Both the position numbers and the translations under genes were made by a program. A stretch of 64,000 bases of DNA from Bradyrhizobium sp. CB1650 (GTDB lineage Bacteria; Pseudomonadota; Alphaproteobacteria; Rhizobiales; Xanthobacteraceae): positions 3,935,501-3,999,500 of the forward strand of contig NZ_CP121695.1 in NCBI RefSeq assembly GCF_029761915.1. Reading direction: 5' to 3'. Shown here piece by piece: positions 24,993 to 33,960 of the stretch (position 1 is its first letter; each line of letters starts with the position of its first letter). Under the pieces are notes generated by a model. It was not told where the DNA came from and made no database searches. It worked only from the letters and a program-made list of their open reading frames with translations.

Positions 24993-26243
24993 TCACGCGA
25001 TCGGCCGGTGATGTGGCCTGAACAGCCGCCCCTTCTCGACGATCAGCACGATCGCGAGTGCAGAGAGTGTCGACAGGAAGAAGCCGGTCGAGAACGGCAG
25101 CAGCGTGCCGTCAAAACTCTGGCCGATAATCATGCCGGCGACGATGCCGATCAGCGTGGTGATCGAGCCGTAGAGCGAGGACGCGGTGCCGGCAATGTGG
25201 CCCTGCGGCTCCATCGCGAGCGCCGTGAAGTTGGCGATCATCATGCCGAAGGAGAACATCATCAGCGCCGACAGCACCATGAACAGCCACAGCGGCAGGA
25301 TATCGAGGCTCACCGTTAGCAGCATCAAGCCCGCCACCGCCGTATAGAGCGTCAACGCACCGTGCGAGATCACGCGCATACCGAGGCTGCCGACCAGCCT
25401 GGCGTTGAGGAAGGCGGCAATGGCGGTGCCGGCCGCGATCGCGGCGAAGGCGAGGGGGAAGTAGTGGCCGAGGTGATAGATGCCGGTGAAGACCTGCTGG
25501 GCCGAGAAGACGTAAGCGAACAGCGCGCCCATGACGCTGCCGGCGGCGATCGCATAGCCGATGGTCTGGCGGTTGGTGACGGTCTGGCGGAAGGCCGCGA
25601 GCACCTCGCTTGGTGCGAGCGACCTGCGCTCCGAGGCGGGCAGGGTCTCCGGCAGCCGCAGCACGCTCCAGGCCAGCGCGAGCAATCCGTAGAGCATCAG
25701 CACGACGAAGATGCCGCGCCACTCGGTCACCAGCAGCACCGCCTGTCCGAATGAAGGCGCGATCACGGGCACCGCAATGAACACCATCATGGCGAGCGAC
25801 ATCACGCTCGCCATGCGGCGGCCGACATAGCAGTCGCGCACGATCGAGGTCGCGATCACGCGCGTTGCCGAGGTGCCGAGCCCCTGGAGCGCGCGGGCCA
25901 GCAGCAGCGTCTCGAAGGAGGGCGCGGCGACCGCCAGCACGCTCGCTACCGCATAGACGGCCATGCCGCCGAGCAACACTGGCCGCCGACCGAAACGGTC
26001 GGATAGCGGCCCCATCACGAACTGTCCCGCGCCGAAGCCGATCATGAAGGTCGACAGCACGAGTTGGAGATGGTTGACGACCGGGATCTTGAAAGCCGCC
26101 CCGATGTTGAGCAGGGCCGGCAGCATCATGTCCATCGCAAGCGGATTCAGCGCCATGATGGACGCGATCACGATGACGAATTCGGGAAAACCCATCGGGC
26201 GGTGTCCCGAGGACACCCAACTGTCGGCGTTGACGTCGGACAA
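24993..26243 (-). CDS. MFS drug-resistance transporter (Bcr/CflA family)
   Basis: A 416-residue transporter with twelve predicted membrane spans, matching the Bcr/CflA branch of the major facilitator superfamily. Seen: MALNPLAMDMMLPALLNIG in the first span (MDMMLPAL is typical), the loop 2-3 signature GPLSDRFGRRPVLL near residue 78, and ARALQGLGTSATRV near 115. Such proteins export drugs or small metabolites with protons. Start is TTG 26243, preceded by GAGG nine bases upstream; no better ATG lies before the first span. Monocistronic and divergent from the GT87-like gene. Confidence 0.9.
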   Translation of the reverse strand: MSDVNADSWVSSGHRPMGFPEFVIVIASIMALNPLAMDMMLPALLNIGAAFKIPVVNHLQLVLSTFMIGFGAGQFVMGPLSDRFGRRPVLLGGMAVYAVASVLAVAAPSFETLLLARALQGLGTSATRVIATSIVRDCYVGRRMASVMSLAMMVFIAVPVIAPSFGQAVLLVTEWRGIFVVLMLYGLLALAWSVLRLPETLPASERRSLAPSEVLAAFRQTVTNRQTIGYAIAAGSVMGALFAYVFSAQQVFTGIYHLGHYFPLAFAAIAAGTAIAAFLNARLVGSLGMRVISHGALTLYTAVAGLMLLTVSLDILPLWLFMVLSALMMFSFGMMIANFTALAMEPQGHIAGTASSLYGSITTLIGIVAGMIIGQSFDGTLLPFSTGFFLSTLSALAIVLIVEKGRLFRPHHRPIA

Positions 26244-26603
26244 GGAAGCTTACCTCTGATTTCAGAGGCGGTTCTACCGGGAATGTTGCGCTGCACAACC
26301 CATGTTTCGGGATGGGTGGTAGGCGGGCGGACAAGAATTGGTGAGCAGCCCGTCACATCAGCCGCACAGGCGCCGACCAATTCCTTGGCAGTTGCGACGA
26401 GTGCGAACTCCATGAGCGACCAGCGCCAGCTTTCCCGGCCACACCGGAAACCAGGGATTCACCATGGCCGCCTAAAGATGGGTGTCCGGCGGAGCCTGTC
26501 CGCCGGGCAGGGTGAATCGGAAACGCATTCGCTTCACTGTGACGGCCGATTCACGAGGCTTCGCGGCGGCGCCAGAAAGCCAGCGCAGGCAAGGTATCCG
26601 CAA
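26244..26603. other. Divergent intergenic region between MFS pump and GT87-like gene
   Basis: 360 bases holding the promoters of both divergent genes. No inverted repeat or recognised box stands out; an open frame continues upstream from the GT87-like gene across this stretch but its translation does not resemble a protein. Confidence 0.5.
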
Positions 26604-27965
26604 GTGTCAGACGTCACTGGTGCAGCACGATGGTTTGGACCGTCGGTCGATCTCGGCACGCCGCGGACGGCCTGGCTCGCCTGCTTGATCGCGTTGGTCG
26701 CGCTTCTGGTGTTCGGCAATCTCGCCAACGACGCGACGCTCGATGTGAAATACGGCTGGGATGTCCGCGTCAATTGTGCGGCGGTCGAGGCGCATATCGA
26801 TGGGCTCGATCCCTATTTCGTCCGGAACTTGAAGGGCACCAGGCTTTCCTATCCTTATCTGCCGGTCACGCTGGACGCCTTCCGTCCGCTATGCGCGGGT
26901 GGCTTCCTCGTCGACCAATACCGGGTCGTCTATCTCGTCCTCGCCGTGCTCTGCGGCCTGCTGCTGCCAGGTCTCGCCGGAAGACGCACAAGCCTGCGCG
27001 ACGTTGCGCTCAAGATTCTCTGCGCGCTCGGCGCATTCGTCGGCTTCGAATGGGTTTCGGCCTCCGGCAATTTTGCGATCCTGAGCGGCCTGCTGAGCGC
27101 GGTTGCGCTGGCGCTGCTGCTTCGTCCCGGCGGGCCCGGGCACCCCGATGATCAGCGCTTTGGCTCGCGCATCGGTGGCGCCGCGCTGCTCGGCGTCGTC
27201 ATGTCGTTCAAGCTGGTGTTCTGTCCCGTGCTTGCGGCGCTCTATTTCGTGCCGCTGCCGCGCCGTCAAAAGTATGCTCTGCTCGCGGTCGCGGGCCTCG
27301 GTTTTGCGTTGCCGATCCTGATCTCGATGCTGTTGTACCCGGATCTGTTTTCGAGCTGGCTGCTTGCGATCAAAGGACAGATCCCCAACCAGCATTCGGT
27401 CTATATCGAGGAAGCCAACCCCTCGCTGCTCTTGCTGGCGCGGAGCCTGATGGACCATGTCGGGCTCGCCGACAGCAAGCCGGCCGTGTCCGCTGTCTAC
27501 GCTTTCGCCGCGGCGGCACTCGTGCTCGCACCGTTCGCTCTTGCTGTGCTGCGCACGGTCGCGAATGGACAGGTATCAAGTGAGGAGTCGTTTCTGGCAC
27601 GCTTGGACCGCTGGCTGATCGATCACCCGCAAGCGGCCGTGCGCATCACTGTGCTTGCGATGTATGCCTTCTATCTTTGCTCGCCGCGCCTGAAGGAATA
27701 CGCCTTCTTTGAACTGGCGCTCTATGCCGCCATTCTCATCGTCGATCTTCCGGCATCGATGCTCGCGATCGTGCTGACCGTCGGTATCGCAATCCCAACG
27801 CTGGCCTCGATCACGGGAAATGCATTCGACGACAGCTTTGGCCAGGTCGCGGTCGCACTTCTCTGCTTCTGGATCCTGCTTGCTCGGGAGTTCGTGTCGT
27901 CAGGTCTCGTGGTGCGGGCAGCCGGGGTCGAACCGGCACAGCGCTTGCGCACCGAGGGATTTTAA
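26604..27965 (+). CDS. GT87/DUF2029-like polytopic membrane glycosyltransferase
   Basis: A 453-residue membrane protein with about ten hydrophobic segments, resembling the GT87/DUF2029 family of GT-C transferases that use polyprenyl-phosphate sugars. After the first span, the loop GWDVRVNCAAVEAHIDG with LDPYF near residue 70 is typical. GTG 26604 follows AAGG and starts just before the first membrane segment. The last roughly 18 residues (from VVRAAGVEPAQ) are encoded by the antisense of the tRNA-Leu gene, so the 3' end of this gene overlaps the tRNA by 56 bases in convergent orientation. That tail cannot be an original part of the family. Confidence 0.75.
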   Translation: MSDVTGAARWFGPSVDLGTPRTAWLACLIALVALLVFGNLANDATLDVKYGWDVRVNCAAVEAHIDGLDPYFVRNLKGTRLSYPYLPVTLDAFRPLCAGGFLVDQYRVVYLVLAVLCGLLLPGLAGRRTSLRDVALKILCALGAFVGFEWVSASGNFAILSGLLSAVALALLLRPGGPGHPDDQRFGSRIGGAALLGVVMSFKLVFCPVLAALYFVPLPRRQKYALLAVAGLGFALPILISMLLYPDLFSSWLLAIKGQIPNQHSVYIEEANPSLLLLARSLMDHVGLADSKPAVSAVYAFAAAALVLAPFALAVLRTVANGQVSSEESFLARLDRWLIDHPQAAVRITVLAMYAFYLCSPRLKEYAFFELALYAAILIVDLPASMLAIVLTVGIAIPTLASITGNAFDDSFGQVAVALLCFWILLAREFVSSGLVVRAAGVEPAQRLRTEGF

Positions 27966-27998
27966 GTCCCTTGCGTCTACCAATTCCGCCATGCCCGC
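27910..27998 (-). tRNA. tRNA-Leu (anticodon UAA), CCA encoded
   Basis: The minus strand folds as a class II tRNA of 89 bases: acceptor GCGGGCA with TGCCCGC, D-arm GGCGGAATTGGTAGACGC, anticodon arm AGGGA-CTTAAAA-TCCCT giving anticodon TAA, long variable arm, T-arm CCGGTTCGACCCCGG, and encoded CCA at 27912-27910. Its 5' end is followed upstream by a TTGATC-N6-GATCAA dyad (28000-28017). Confidence 0.95.
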
Positions 27999-28172
27999 TT
28001 GATCTAACGAGATCAAATACTTAAAGCCCATTCCGGCCGTCTGGAATTGGCGCTTCGGCAGGCCGGGTGGGTGGTTCTTCCTTAAGCGAGGTGGCGGCGC
28101 AAGGCAAAGCCTCAATCCGGACATCTGTTGTTGCTTTAGGCATTCTCAATCCAAGGGGACTATTGATCCGGC

Positions 28173-28598
28173 ATGCCTGCTTCGATCCTAAATTGCCAGC
28201 GCGCCTGCATCGCGCTCGCCGCGCTGGTCGCGGCCGGCTTCGCGCTGTCCGGCTGCGCCGGCATGAGCGACACGGTCTCTCCGGCCTTCGCCGATCCCGG
28301 CAAGTACGAATTGTACGATTGCAAGCAACTCGAGACCGAACGCAAGACGCTCGCTAACCGCACCGTCGCATTGCAGAAGCTGATGGACAAGGCGGAGACG
28401 GGGGCCGGCGGCGCGGTCGTGTCCGAACTCGCCTATCGCAATGACTACGTCGCCGCGCGCGGCCAGGCGCATTTTGCCGAAGAGGCCTGGCGCCGCAACA
28501 GGTGCCGGGAAACGCCGCCGGACGCCACGCCTCCCACGTCGGCTCCGCAGCGGCCGGACATCAAGCCCGCCCCGAAATCCAATAGCGCCATCCGCTGA
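28173..28598 (+). CDS. Putative lipoprotein, 141 residues
   Basis: Signal sequence with the lipobox ALSGC near residue 27, so a lipid-anchored envelope protein is likely. The mature part has YDCKQLETERKTLANR, a helical stretch that resembles small alphaproteobacterial lipoproteins of unknown role, a second Cys in RRNRCRE near 111, and a Pro-rich C-terminus. ATG 28173 is the only suitable start before the signal sequence. It converges with the flavin monooxygenase gene, 24 bases apart. Confidence 0.75.
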   Translation: MPASILNCQRACIALAALVAAGFALSGCAGMSDTVSPAFADPGKYELYDCKQLETERKTLANRTVALQKLMDKAETGAGGAVVSELAYRNDYVAARGQAHFAEEAWRRNRCRETPPDATPPTSAPQRPDIKPAPKSNSAIR

Positions 28599-28622
28599 GA
28601 CGCTACGGCTCGCGCGTTCGCC

Positions 28623-29825
28623 TCAGTGGTGCCAGCCGTAGATCCAGTCCTGCCGCGCCAGCATGCGCTCCGGCCCGAGCGCGCGGATCGAAAGATCGCG
28701 CGCGATCGCGAGCGGGCCGGTGAGATGATAGATGCGGCCCTGCTGCCGCGCCGTCCGCTGCACGCGGCGGACACGGGCCTGCCGAGCCCGCTCGTATTGC
28801 TTCAGCGCCGCGGCGATGCCAGCCGCGCTCTCGGCAGCCTCGCCAGTCAAATGCCGGGCGAGCACGGCAGCATCCTCGATCGCCATGCCGGCGCCTTGGG
28901 CCGCGAATGGCAGCATCGCGTGCACGGCGTCTCCGAGCAGCGCAATCGGCCCCTTGCTCCAGTCACAGCCCTCGGGAAGAGTGAACAGCGCCCATTTGCG
29001 CCAGCTATCGACCGCGGCGAGCATCATCCGCGCAGAGGGTGGCCAGCGCGGCGCCGCGAAGGCATCCATCAGCTCGACGGCATCGCCCGGCGTGCTCCAG
29101 CCGGGCCTGTTCCATGTTCCCGGCAAGACTGCGACCACGTTGACCTGGCGTCCGCCTGCGATCGGATAGGCGACGAGATGGGCGTTCGGGCCCATCCAGA
29201 GCTGCACCCGACGCGCGGTGTACTCCTTGGGCAGTTGCGTGGCCTCGAAGGTACCGCGCCAGGCGATCAGTCCGGAGAAGCGCGGCTGGACGTCGGGAAA
29301 GAGCTGTTTGCGCACCGTCGACCAGACGCCGTCGGCGCCGATCAGCGCGCTCGCCAGATCGCTGCGGCGGATCGTGCCGCTGCGATGGACGATGGTCAGC
29401 CCCTTGGCATGGGCCGCCACGTCCTCGAAGGTTGCGCCCAGCTTCAGCTCGATGTCCGGATGGTCGGAGACCGCTCCGGCAAGGGCCGACTGCAGGTCGG
29501 CACGGTGCAGCACCCAATAGGGGGCGCCGGCGCGCATCGAGGCGACTTCACCAAGCGGCATCCGCAGCAATTCGCCGCCGGCGCGCGCGCTCATCACGCA
29601 GATCGCATCCGGAGTGACGGCCCGCACCTTCAGCCGGTCCTCGAGCCCGAGTTCGACCAGCACGCGGCTCGCATTGGGTGAGAGTTGCAGGCCGGCGCCG
29701 ACTTCCTCGAGGCGTTCGGCCTTTTCCAGCACGACGACGCGAAAGCCCCTGGCCGCGAGCGCGAGCGCAGCCGTCAACCCTCCGATTCCGGCACCGGCGA
29801 TGGCGATCGTTCGGGAGAGGGCCAC
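28623..29825 (-). CDS. FAD-dependent monooxygenase (salicylate hydroxylase-like)
   Basis: A 400-residue group A flavoprotein hydroxylase. FAD-binding GAGIGGLTAALAL near residue 10, the DG motif LIGADGVWSTVR near 165 and the second FAD motif ALLGDAVHAMLPFAAQGAG near 290 are all present. Such enzymes hydroxylate aromatic acids with NAD(P)H and O2; the substrate cannot be read from sequence. Start GTG 29825 gives the expected N-terminus just before the Rossmann strand. The small zinc-finger gene lies 19 bases upstream in the same direction and may share its transcript. Confidence 0.9.
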   Translation of the reverse strand: MALSRTIAIAGAGIGGLTAALALAARGFRVVVLEKAERLEEVGAGLQLSPNASRVLVELGLEDRLKVRAVTPDAICVMSARAGGELLRMPLGEVASMRAGAPYWVLHRADLQSALAGAVSDHPDIELKLGATFEDVAAHAKGLTIVHRSGTIRRSDLASALIGADGVWSTVRKQLFPDVQPRFSGLIAWRGTFEATQLPKEYTARRVQLWMGPNAHLVAYPIAGGRQVNVVAVLPGTWNRPGWSTPGDAVELMDAFAAPRWPPSARMMLAAVDSWRKWALFTLPEGCDWSKGPIALLGDAVHAMLPFAAQGAGMAIEDAAVLARHLTGEAAESAAGIAAALKQYERARQARVRRVQRTARQQGRIYHLTGPLAIARDLSIRALGPERMLARQDWIYGWHH

Positions 29826-29844
29826 CCTGACCGATGAAAACCGG

Positions 29845-30090
29845 TCAGGCCACCTTGTCCTTCAGGACGCATTCCGGCGGGCGGGCCTCGCCGGCCTTCA
29901 GGTCGGGCGCGAAGCGGTACAACGTCGAGCAGTAGGGGCAGATGATCTCGTTGTCGTTGCCGAGGTCGAGGAAGACGTGCGGATGATCGAACGGAGGGTT
30001 GGCGCCCACGCACATGAACTCTTGCGAGCCGATCTCGATGACGGGGACGCCGGCATCGTTATGGAAGTGCGGGACGACATGGTCGGACAT
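29845..30090 (-). CDS. CHCC-type zinc-finger protein (NDUFS6-like)
   Basis: An 81-residue protein of the zf-CHCC family, related to the accessory complex I subunit NDUFS6. Zinc ligands: Cys in EFMCVGA, His in DHPHVFLD and the pair CPYC near residue 51, with a further C-terminal Cys. The bacterial homologue may be a respiratory accessory protein or a free zinc protein. ATG 30090 follows an AGGA site. It precedes the monooxygenase gene. Confidence 0.88.
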   Translation of the reverse strand: MSDHVVPHFHNDAGVPVIEIGSQEFMCVGANPPFDHPHVFLDLGNDNEIICPYCSTLYRFAPDLKAGEARPPECVLKDKVA

Positions 30091-30241
30091 CGTAGTTCAT
30101 CCTGGGGTGGCAATAGCAGCGGACACAATCACCGGTCACACAGCATTTTTGAACGCGGCGGACCATACTGGGGGGTGCAGATGATTGCTAGTCCAGCGGA
30201 ACCGAAAGGTTCGCAACTGCCCCATGCTCATTTGCTCATGC

Positions 30242-30308
30242 AAATTCGACACAATCTTGTCGCCTCGGAGAAGCCCTTCTTTCGTCGGGGACGTTGTGTC
30301 GCAAATTT
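30242..30308. promoter_or_regulatory. Spaced dyad upstream of the 383-residue membrane protein
   Basis: AAATTCGACACAA (30242-30254) faces TTGTGTCGCAAATTT (30294-30308), sharing CGACACAA/TTGTGTCG. It lies 75-140 bases before ATG 30382. Could be an operator or part of a leader fold; weak evidence. Confidence 0.3.
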
Positions 30309-30381
30309 GGCATACTATTTCTGTGGACGGGCACATTTCCGACGAAAGACGAACGATCAGGCGAGCGACCAAGCTTTGCGC

Positions 30382-31533
30382 ATGAGGTGGCTACGAATCA
30401 GCACTGCGTTGACCGGCATCGCTGCATGTAGCTTCATGCTCGTGCAGGTGGTGCCGCATGCCCGCGAGGCCGGCGCGATTTTGGCCGCCCAGAATGATCC
30501 GGCCGTCCTGTCCGAGCTCAAGCTCGACGACGTTCTGCGGCAGAATCAGCGCCTGGTCCAGGACAACATCGAGGCCGCGCTTGCAGCGGGCGATGCCGAT
30601 CTCGCCAATAGCTTCGTCGAGCTCGCACGTGACCGCAACATCGCGCTTCCCGATGGCCTCCTGAACCGGGTGAGCGATGCGGTCAGGGATGAAAATTCCA
30701 CTTCGCATTTCGCAAGGCGCTTCGCCACCGGCCTCGTCACCGGCAGTGCCGACGATGTCGCGAGCTTGTCGGGGACGGTTGCCGGCGATCTCTTCGTGAT
30801 CGGCGACATCAGGGACGTCGTGCGTGAGGGCAAGCATCTCGCCATGGGTGAGGATACCGATCGCCTCGTGCTCGGACTTGCCGCCGTGGGCCTTGCAGTG
30901 ACGGCCGCGACCTACGTGTCGGTTGGCGGCGCAGCGCCGGTGCGCGCCGGGCTGACGCTGGTCAAGGATGCCCGCAAAGTAGGGCGGCTCGGCGAGGGGC
31001 TCGCGGCATGGGCCGGCCGGTCCGCGCGCGAGGCGGTCGACACGCCGATGCTCCAGAACGCGGTCGCCTCGGGTTCGGTGCTCCGGCCGCGTGAGACCGC
31101 GAGCGCGATCAAGGCCGCGTTCCGTGCCGAGAAGGTCGGTGCGCTGGTCCGACTCGGCAAGGATGTCACGCGTGTTGCCGAAAAAACCGGCACGCGCGGC
31201 GCCATGGACACGCTGCGCATCGCCGAACGTCCGAAGGATGTCGCGCGCGCAGCCCGGCTTGCCGAAGCGCAGGGCGGCAAGACGCGCGCGATCATCAAGC
31301 TGCTCGGCCGCGGCGCGCTGCTGCTCGCCGGCGGCGCATTCGATCTTGCGCTCTGGCTGTTCGGCGCGGCAATGGCGCTGTTCGGCCTGTTGTCCTCGAT
31401 CAAGGCCACGACCGAGCGCCTCACCCAGGCCTGGTGCGATCGCAGACGGGCGCGGAGGTTACGCCAAGCGCGGATCGCTGCCCAAGACGCTCCAGCCCAA
31501 GCCCCGCTGGCGGGCGCGGCCCTCAAGGCCTAA
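30382..31533 (+). CDS. Conserved membrane-associated hypothetical protein
   Basis: A 383-residue protein of unknown function. N-terminal hydrophobic segment (about residues 8-25), then a helical region LDDVLRQNQRLVQDNIEAAL, a glycine/alanine hydrophobic stretch near 175-190 and another near 315-340, which suggests two or three membrane passes. The middle part is rich in Arg/Ala helices. ATG 30382 is the last sensible start before the first hydrophobic segment; the open frame extends much further upstream but without protein-like composition. No recognised domain. It is followed 33 bases later by an alpha/beta hydrolase. Confidence 0.65.
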   Translation: MRWLRISTALTGIAACSFMLVQVVPHAREAGAILAAQNDPAVLSELKLDDVLRQNQRLVQDNIEAALAAGDADLANSFVELARDRNIALPDGLLNRVSDAVRDENSTSHFARRFATGLVTGSADDVASLSGTVAGDLFVIGDIRDVVREGKHLAMGEDTDRLVLGLAAVGLAVTAATYVSVGGAAPVRAGLTLVKDARKVGRLGEGLAAWAGRSAREAVDTPMLQNAVASGSVLRPRETASAIKAAFRAEKVGALVRLGKDVTRVAEKTGTRGAMDTLRIAERPKDVARAARLAEAQGGKTRAIIKLLGRGALLLAGGAFDLALWLFGAAMALFGLLSSIKATTERLTQAWCDRRRARRLRQARIAAQDAPAQAPLAGAALKA

Positions 31534-31566
31534 GATCAACCCTTCCCCTCAAACGCGGAATATCTG

Positions 31567-32322
31567 ATGCCGAGCTTCCACAACGGCGCTGTCGAAATTG
31601 CCTATCTCGACGAAGGCGAGGGCGATCCGATTCTCCTGCTGCACGGCTTCGCCTCCAGCAAGAACGTGAACTGGGTCTATCCGACCTGGGTCTCGGAATT
31701 GCGCAAGAACGGCCGCCGCGTGATTGCGCTCGACAATCGCGGCCATGGCGAAAGCTCAAAGCTCTACGAGCCCGCGCAGTATTCGATCCCGACCATGGCC
31801 GGCGACGTGCTCGCACTCATGGATCATCTCGGCATCCCGCAGGCCGACATCATGGGCTACTCGATGGGCGGGCGCATGACGGCCTGGCTCGGGCTCAACG
31901 AGCCGCGGCGCCTGCGCTCGGCGATCCTCGGCGGCATCGGCATCGGCGGCCTGATCGAGGGGACCGGGCCGGGGGAGAACGTGGCCAAAGCGCTGGAAGC
32001 ACCGTCGCTCGATGACGTCACCGATCCTGTCGGGCGCACCTTCCGTGCCTTCGCCGATCAGACCCGCTCCGACCGCCGTGCGCTTGCGGCCTGCCTGCGC
32101 GGCACCCGTGAGCTCATGACCAGGGGCGAAGCGGCGCGGATCGACGTTCCCGTACTGATCGCGGTCGGCAGCAATGACGAGGTTGCAGGATCGGCCGGGG
32201 CGCTTGGCGCGATCATCCCCGGCTCGGAAGTGCTCGACATTCCCGGTCGCGATCACATGCGCGCGGTCGGTGACAAGGTCTACAAGACCGGCGTGCTCGA
32301 GTTCCTCTCACGCCGCGGCTGA
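31567..32322 (+). CDS. Alpha/beta hydrolase
   Basis: A 251-residue alpha/beta-hydrolase fold protein. Oxyanion segment LLLHGFASSK near residue 24, nucleophile elbow MGYSMGG near 97, acid in GSNDEVAG near 203 and catalytic His in GRDHMRAVG near 229, so the triad is complete. Probably an esterase or thioesterase in the cytoplasm. Its stop overlaps the end of the convergent membrane gene by 15 bases. Confidence 0.88.
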   Translation: MPSFHNGAVEIAYLDEGEGDPILLLHGFASSKNVNWVYPTWVSELRKNGRRVIALDNRGHGESSKLYEPAQYSIPTMAGDVLALMDHLGIPQADIMGYSMGGRMTAWLGLNEPRRLRSAILGGIGIGGLIEGTGPGENVAKALEAPSLDDVTDPVGRTFRAFADQTRSDRRALAACLRGTRELMTRGEAARIDVPVLIAVGSNDEVAGSAGALGAIIPGSEVLDIPGRDHMRAVGDKVYKTGVLEFLSRRG

Positions 32323-33684
32323 CGTCCCGTCCGCCGGCTCCTCGTCGCCGAAGTGGCGCGCCAGCGCCATCAGCACCACGAAGGTTGCAAGCCACACCAT
32401 CCGTGCGCCGTAGCGGTCGTGCGGGCCCGAGATCACACCGCAGATGAAGGCGTTTCCGAGCAGGGCCAGCGTCACCGTCGCCCCCAGCAGCGTCAGATCG
32501 TCGAGCCGGCGGTTCGCCAGCGCGTGCGCGAGCAGGCCGAGCAGCGCCAGCATCGAGATCAGCGCGACCGGCACGTGCAGCCAGTTGACGTATTCGAAAT
32601 CGACGCCCCAATGCTGCTGGCGCGCGGCGCGCATCGGCGCCACCTGCGCCGGAATGTAGCGCTCGATGATACCGTAGGTGTGCGGAATCCAGCCATTGGT
32701 GCCTTCGCCGGTCGCCACATGCAGCAATTGCCGGCCCAAGGCGCGCAGCGCCGCACCGGCCTGCCAGGCAGGATAGTCGGCGAGCGAATGCACGACGATG
32801 TAGCCCATCTCGTCGTTCAGCCCTTCGAACCGGCCGAGGGTGTTGAACATGCTGTTGCCCCACAGAAACTCATCGGCGGTCGCCGGCAGTTCGTTGCGAT
32901 AGGGACAGAGCTTGAAGCTTTCGCGCGGGCAGTGATCGCTGAGATAGCGCGCGACGATGCCATCCTGCATCATGCGGCCGAAGGCGACGCCATAGCCGCC
33001 GGGCGTCCAGGCCCACTTTCCTGACAACGCATGGTTCGCCGACACCAGCATCAGGCCACCCGCGACGATGGTGAGGCTCGCCCGCGCCAGGCCTGACAGC
33101 GGAAGGCGGCGCCCGAGGAACGGCCGCGCCATCCAGCCGACGGCGCAGAGCCCGAACAGCACGCCGAGCGTGGCGCTGTGGGTCGCGGCGGCAAAAGCGG
33201 TGAAGCCGAACAGCGAGAGTCGTTCGAGGCCCGAAATCCGATCTCCTCCGACGATCAGAAGGAACAGCGACAGCACCGACAGCCCCGCGAAGATGTCGGT
33301 GAGCAGCATGCTGGCGAGCCAGGGCAGCGCGGTCGACAGGATCAGGAGCAGGCTGATCGCGACGAAGCGGGACGTCTGCATCAAGCCGAGCACGCGCAGG
33401 GTGAGTTGCAACAGCCACAGCGCTGCCAGCGACTGGAGCGCGAGATTGATCCAGAAGCCAAAACTCTCGCCGTAGTGCAGATACAATCCGAACACCGTGG
33501 AGCGGCTCGGGACGAGATAGCCCTCGTACCAGCGCGCGAGATAGCCACCGGTATCCCATTGAAGCAGGGGATAGCCGTTCCAGAATGCCGGCGCGATCAT
33601 GAGGAGGGGCAGCGCAACCGCGGCCAGCCGGACCCAAAGCGATCCTGCGGCGCGGGCGCGCAATATTTCGGTGGTGATGCTCAA
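32308..33684 (-). CDS. Polytopic membrane protein, possible GT-C glycosyltransferase
   Basis: A 458-residue protein with roughly ten membrane segments. The first external loop, after the first span, reads PLLQWDTGGYLARWYEG; an acidic residue here followed by aromatic and Gly residues is reminiscent of GT-C transferases, but I cannot assign a family. A long periplasmic segment near 225-330 contains DHCPRESFKLCPYR with two Cys. TTG 33684 follows GGAGAGG and is the only good start before the first span. It is the third such membrane protein within 14 kb. Confidence 0.7.
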   Translation of the reverse strand: MSITTEILRARAAGSLWVRLAAVALPLLMIAPAFWNGYPLLQWDTGGYLARWYEGYLVPSRSTVFGLYLHYGESFGFWINLALQSLAALWLLQLTLRVLGLMQTSRFVAISLLLILSTALPWLASMLLTDIFAGLSVLSLFLLIVGGDRISGLERLSLFGFTAFAAATHSATLGVLFGLCAVGWMARPFLGRRLPLSGLARASLTIVAGGLMLVSANHALSGKWAWTPGGYGVAFGRMMQDGIVARYLSDHCPRESFKLCPYRNELPATADEFLWGNSMFNTLGRFEGLNDEMGYIVVHSLADYPAWQAGAALRALGRQLLHVATGEGTNGWIPHTYGIIERYIPAQVAPMRAARQQHWGVDFEYVNWLHVPVALISMLALLGLLAHALANRRLDDLTLLGATVTLALLGNAFICGVISGPHDRYGARMVWLATFVVLMALARHFGDEEPADGTSAAA

Positions 33685-33960
33685 GTCCTCTCCCCAGTCT
33701 GCGGGACCATGCCCGCAATAAGGGTTGAGGTGGAATTCACCAATAGTTTGACGCCGCCCGGCTTGAATTTGACGAAACTCTGACCACCTTGAGCCGACCT
33801 TGCCGCTTGGGGGTGTCAGAATAAAGTGTTGTAATTCAAGGCTTTGGCAAGCTTTCGCGGGTCAAGCCACTGTTCACTCTCAGGCAAGCCGGTCAGGACT
33901 TTGTCGCCTAAGCTGTGCTATAGACCCAGCAAAATGAGCCAATTCGAAAGAGCAAATCCC

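Noticed and set aside
27999..28017. TTGATC-N6-GATCAA dyad as an FNR/FixK box
   Set aside because: FixK/FNR boxes need TTGAT-N4-ATCAA; here the half-sites are four bases too far apart, and the dyad lies upstream of a tRNA gene.
29614..30381. Long N-terminal extension of the 383-residue membrane protein
   Set aside because: The frame stays open far upstream but overlaps two minus-strand genes and shows no protein-like pattern before the hydrophobic segment at 30400.
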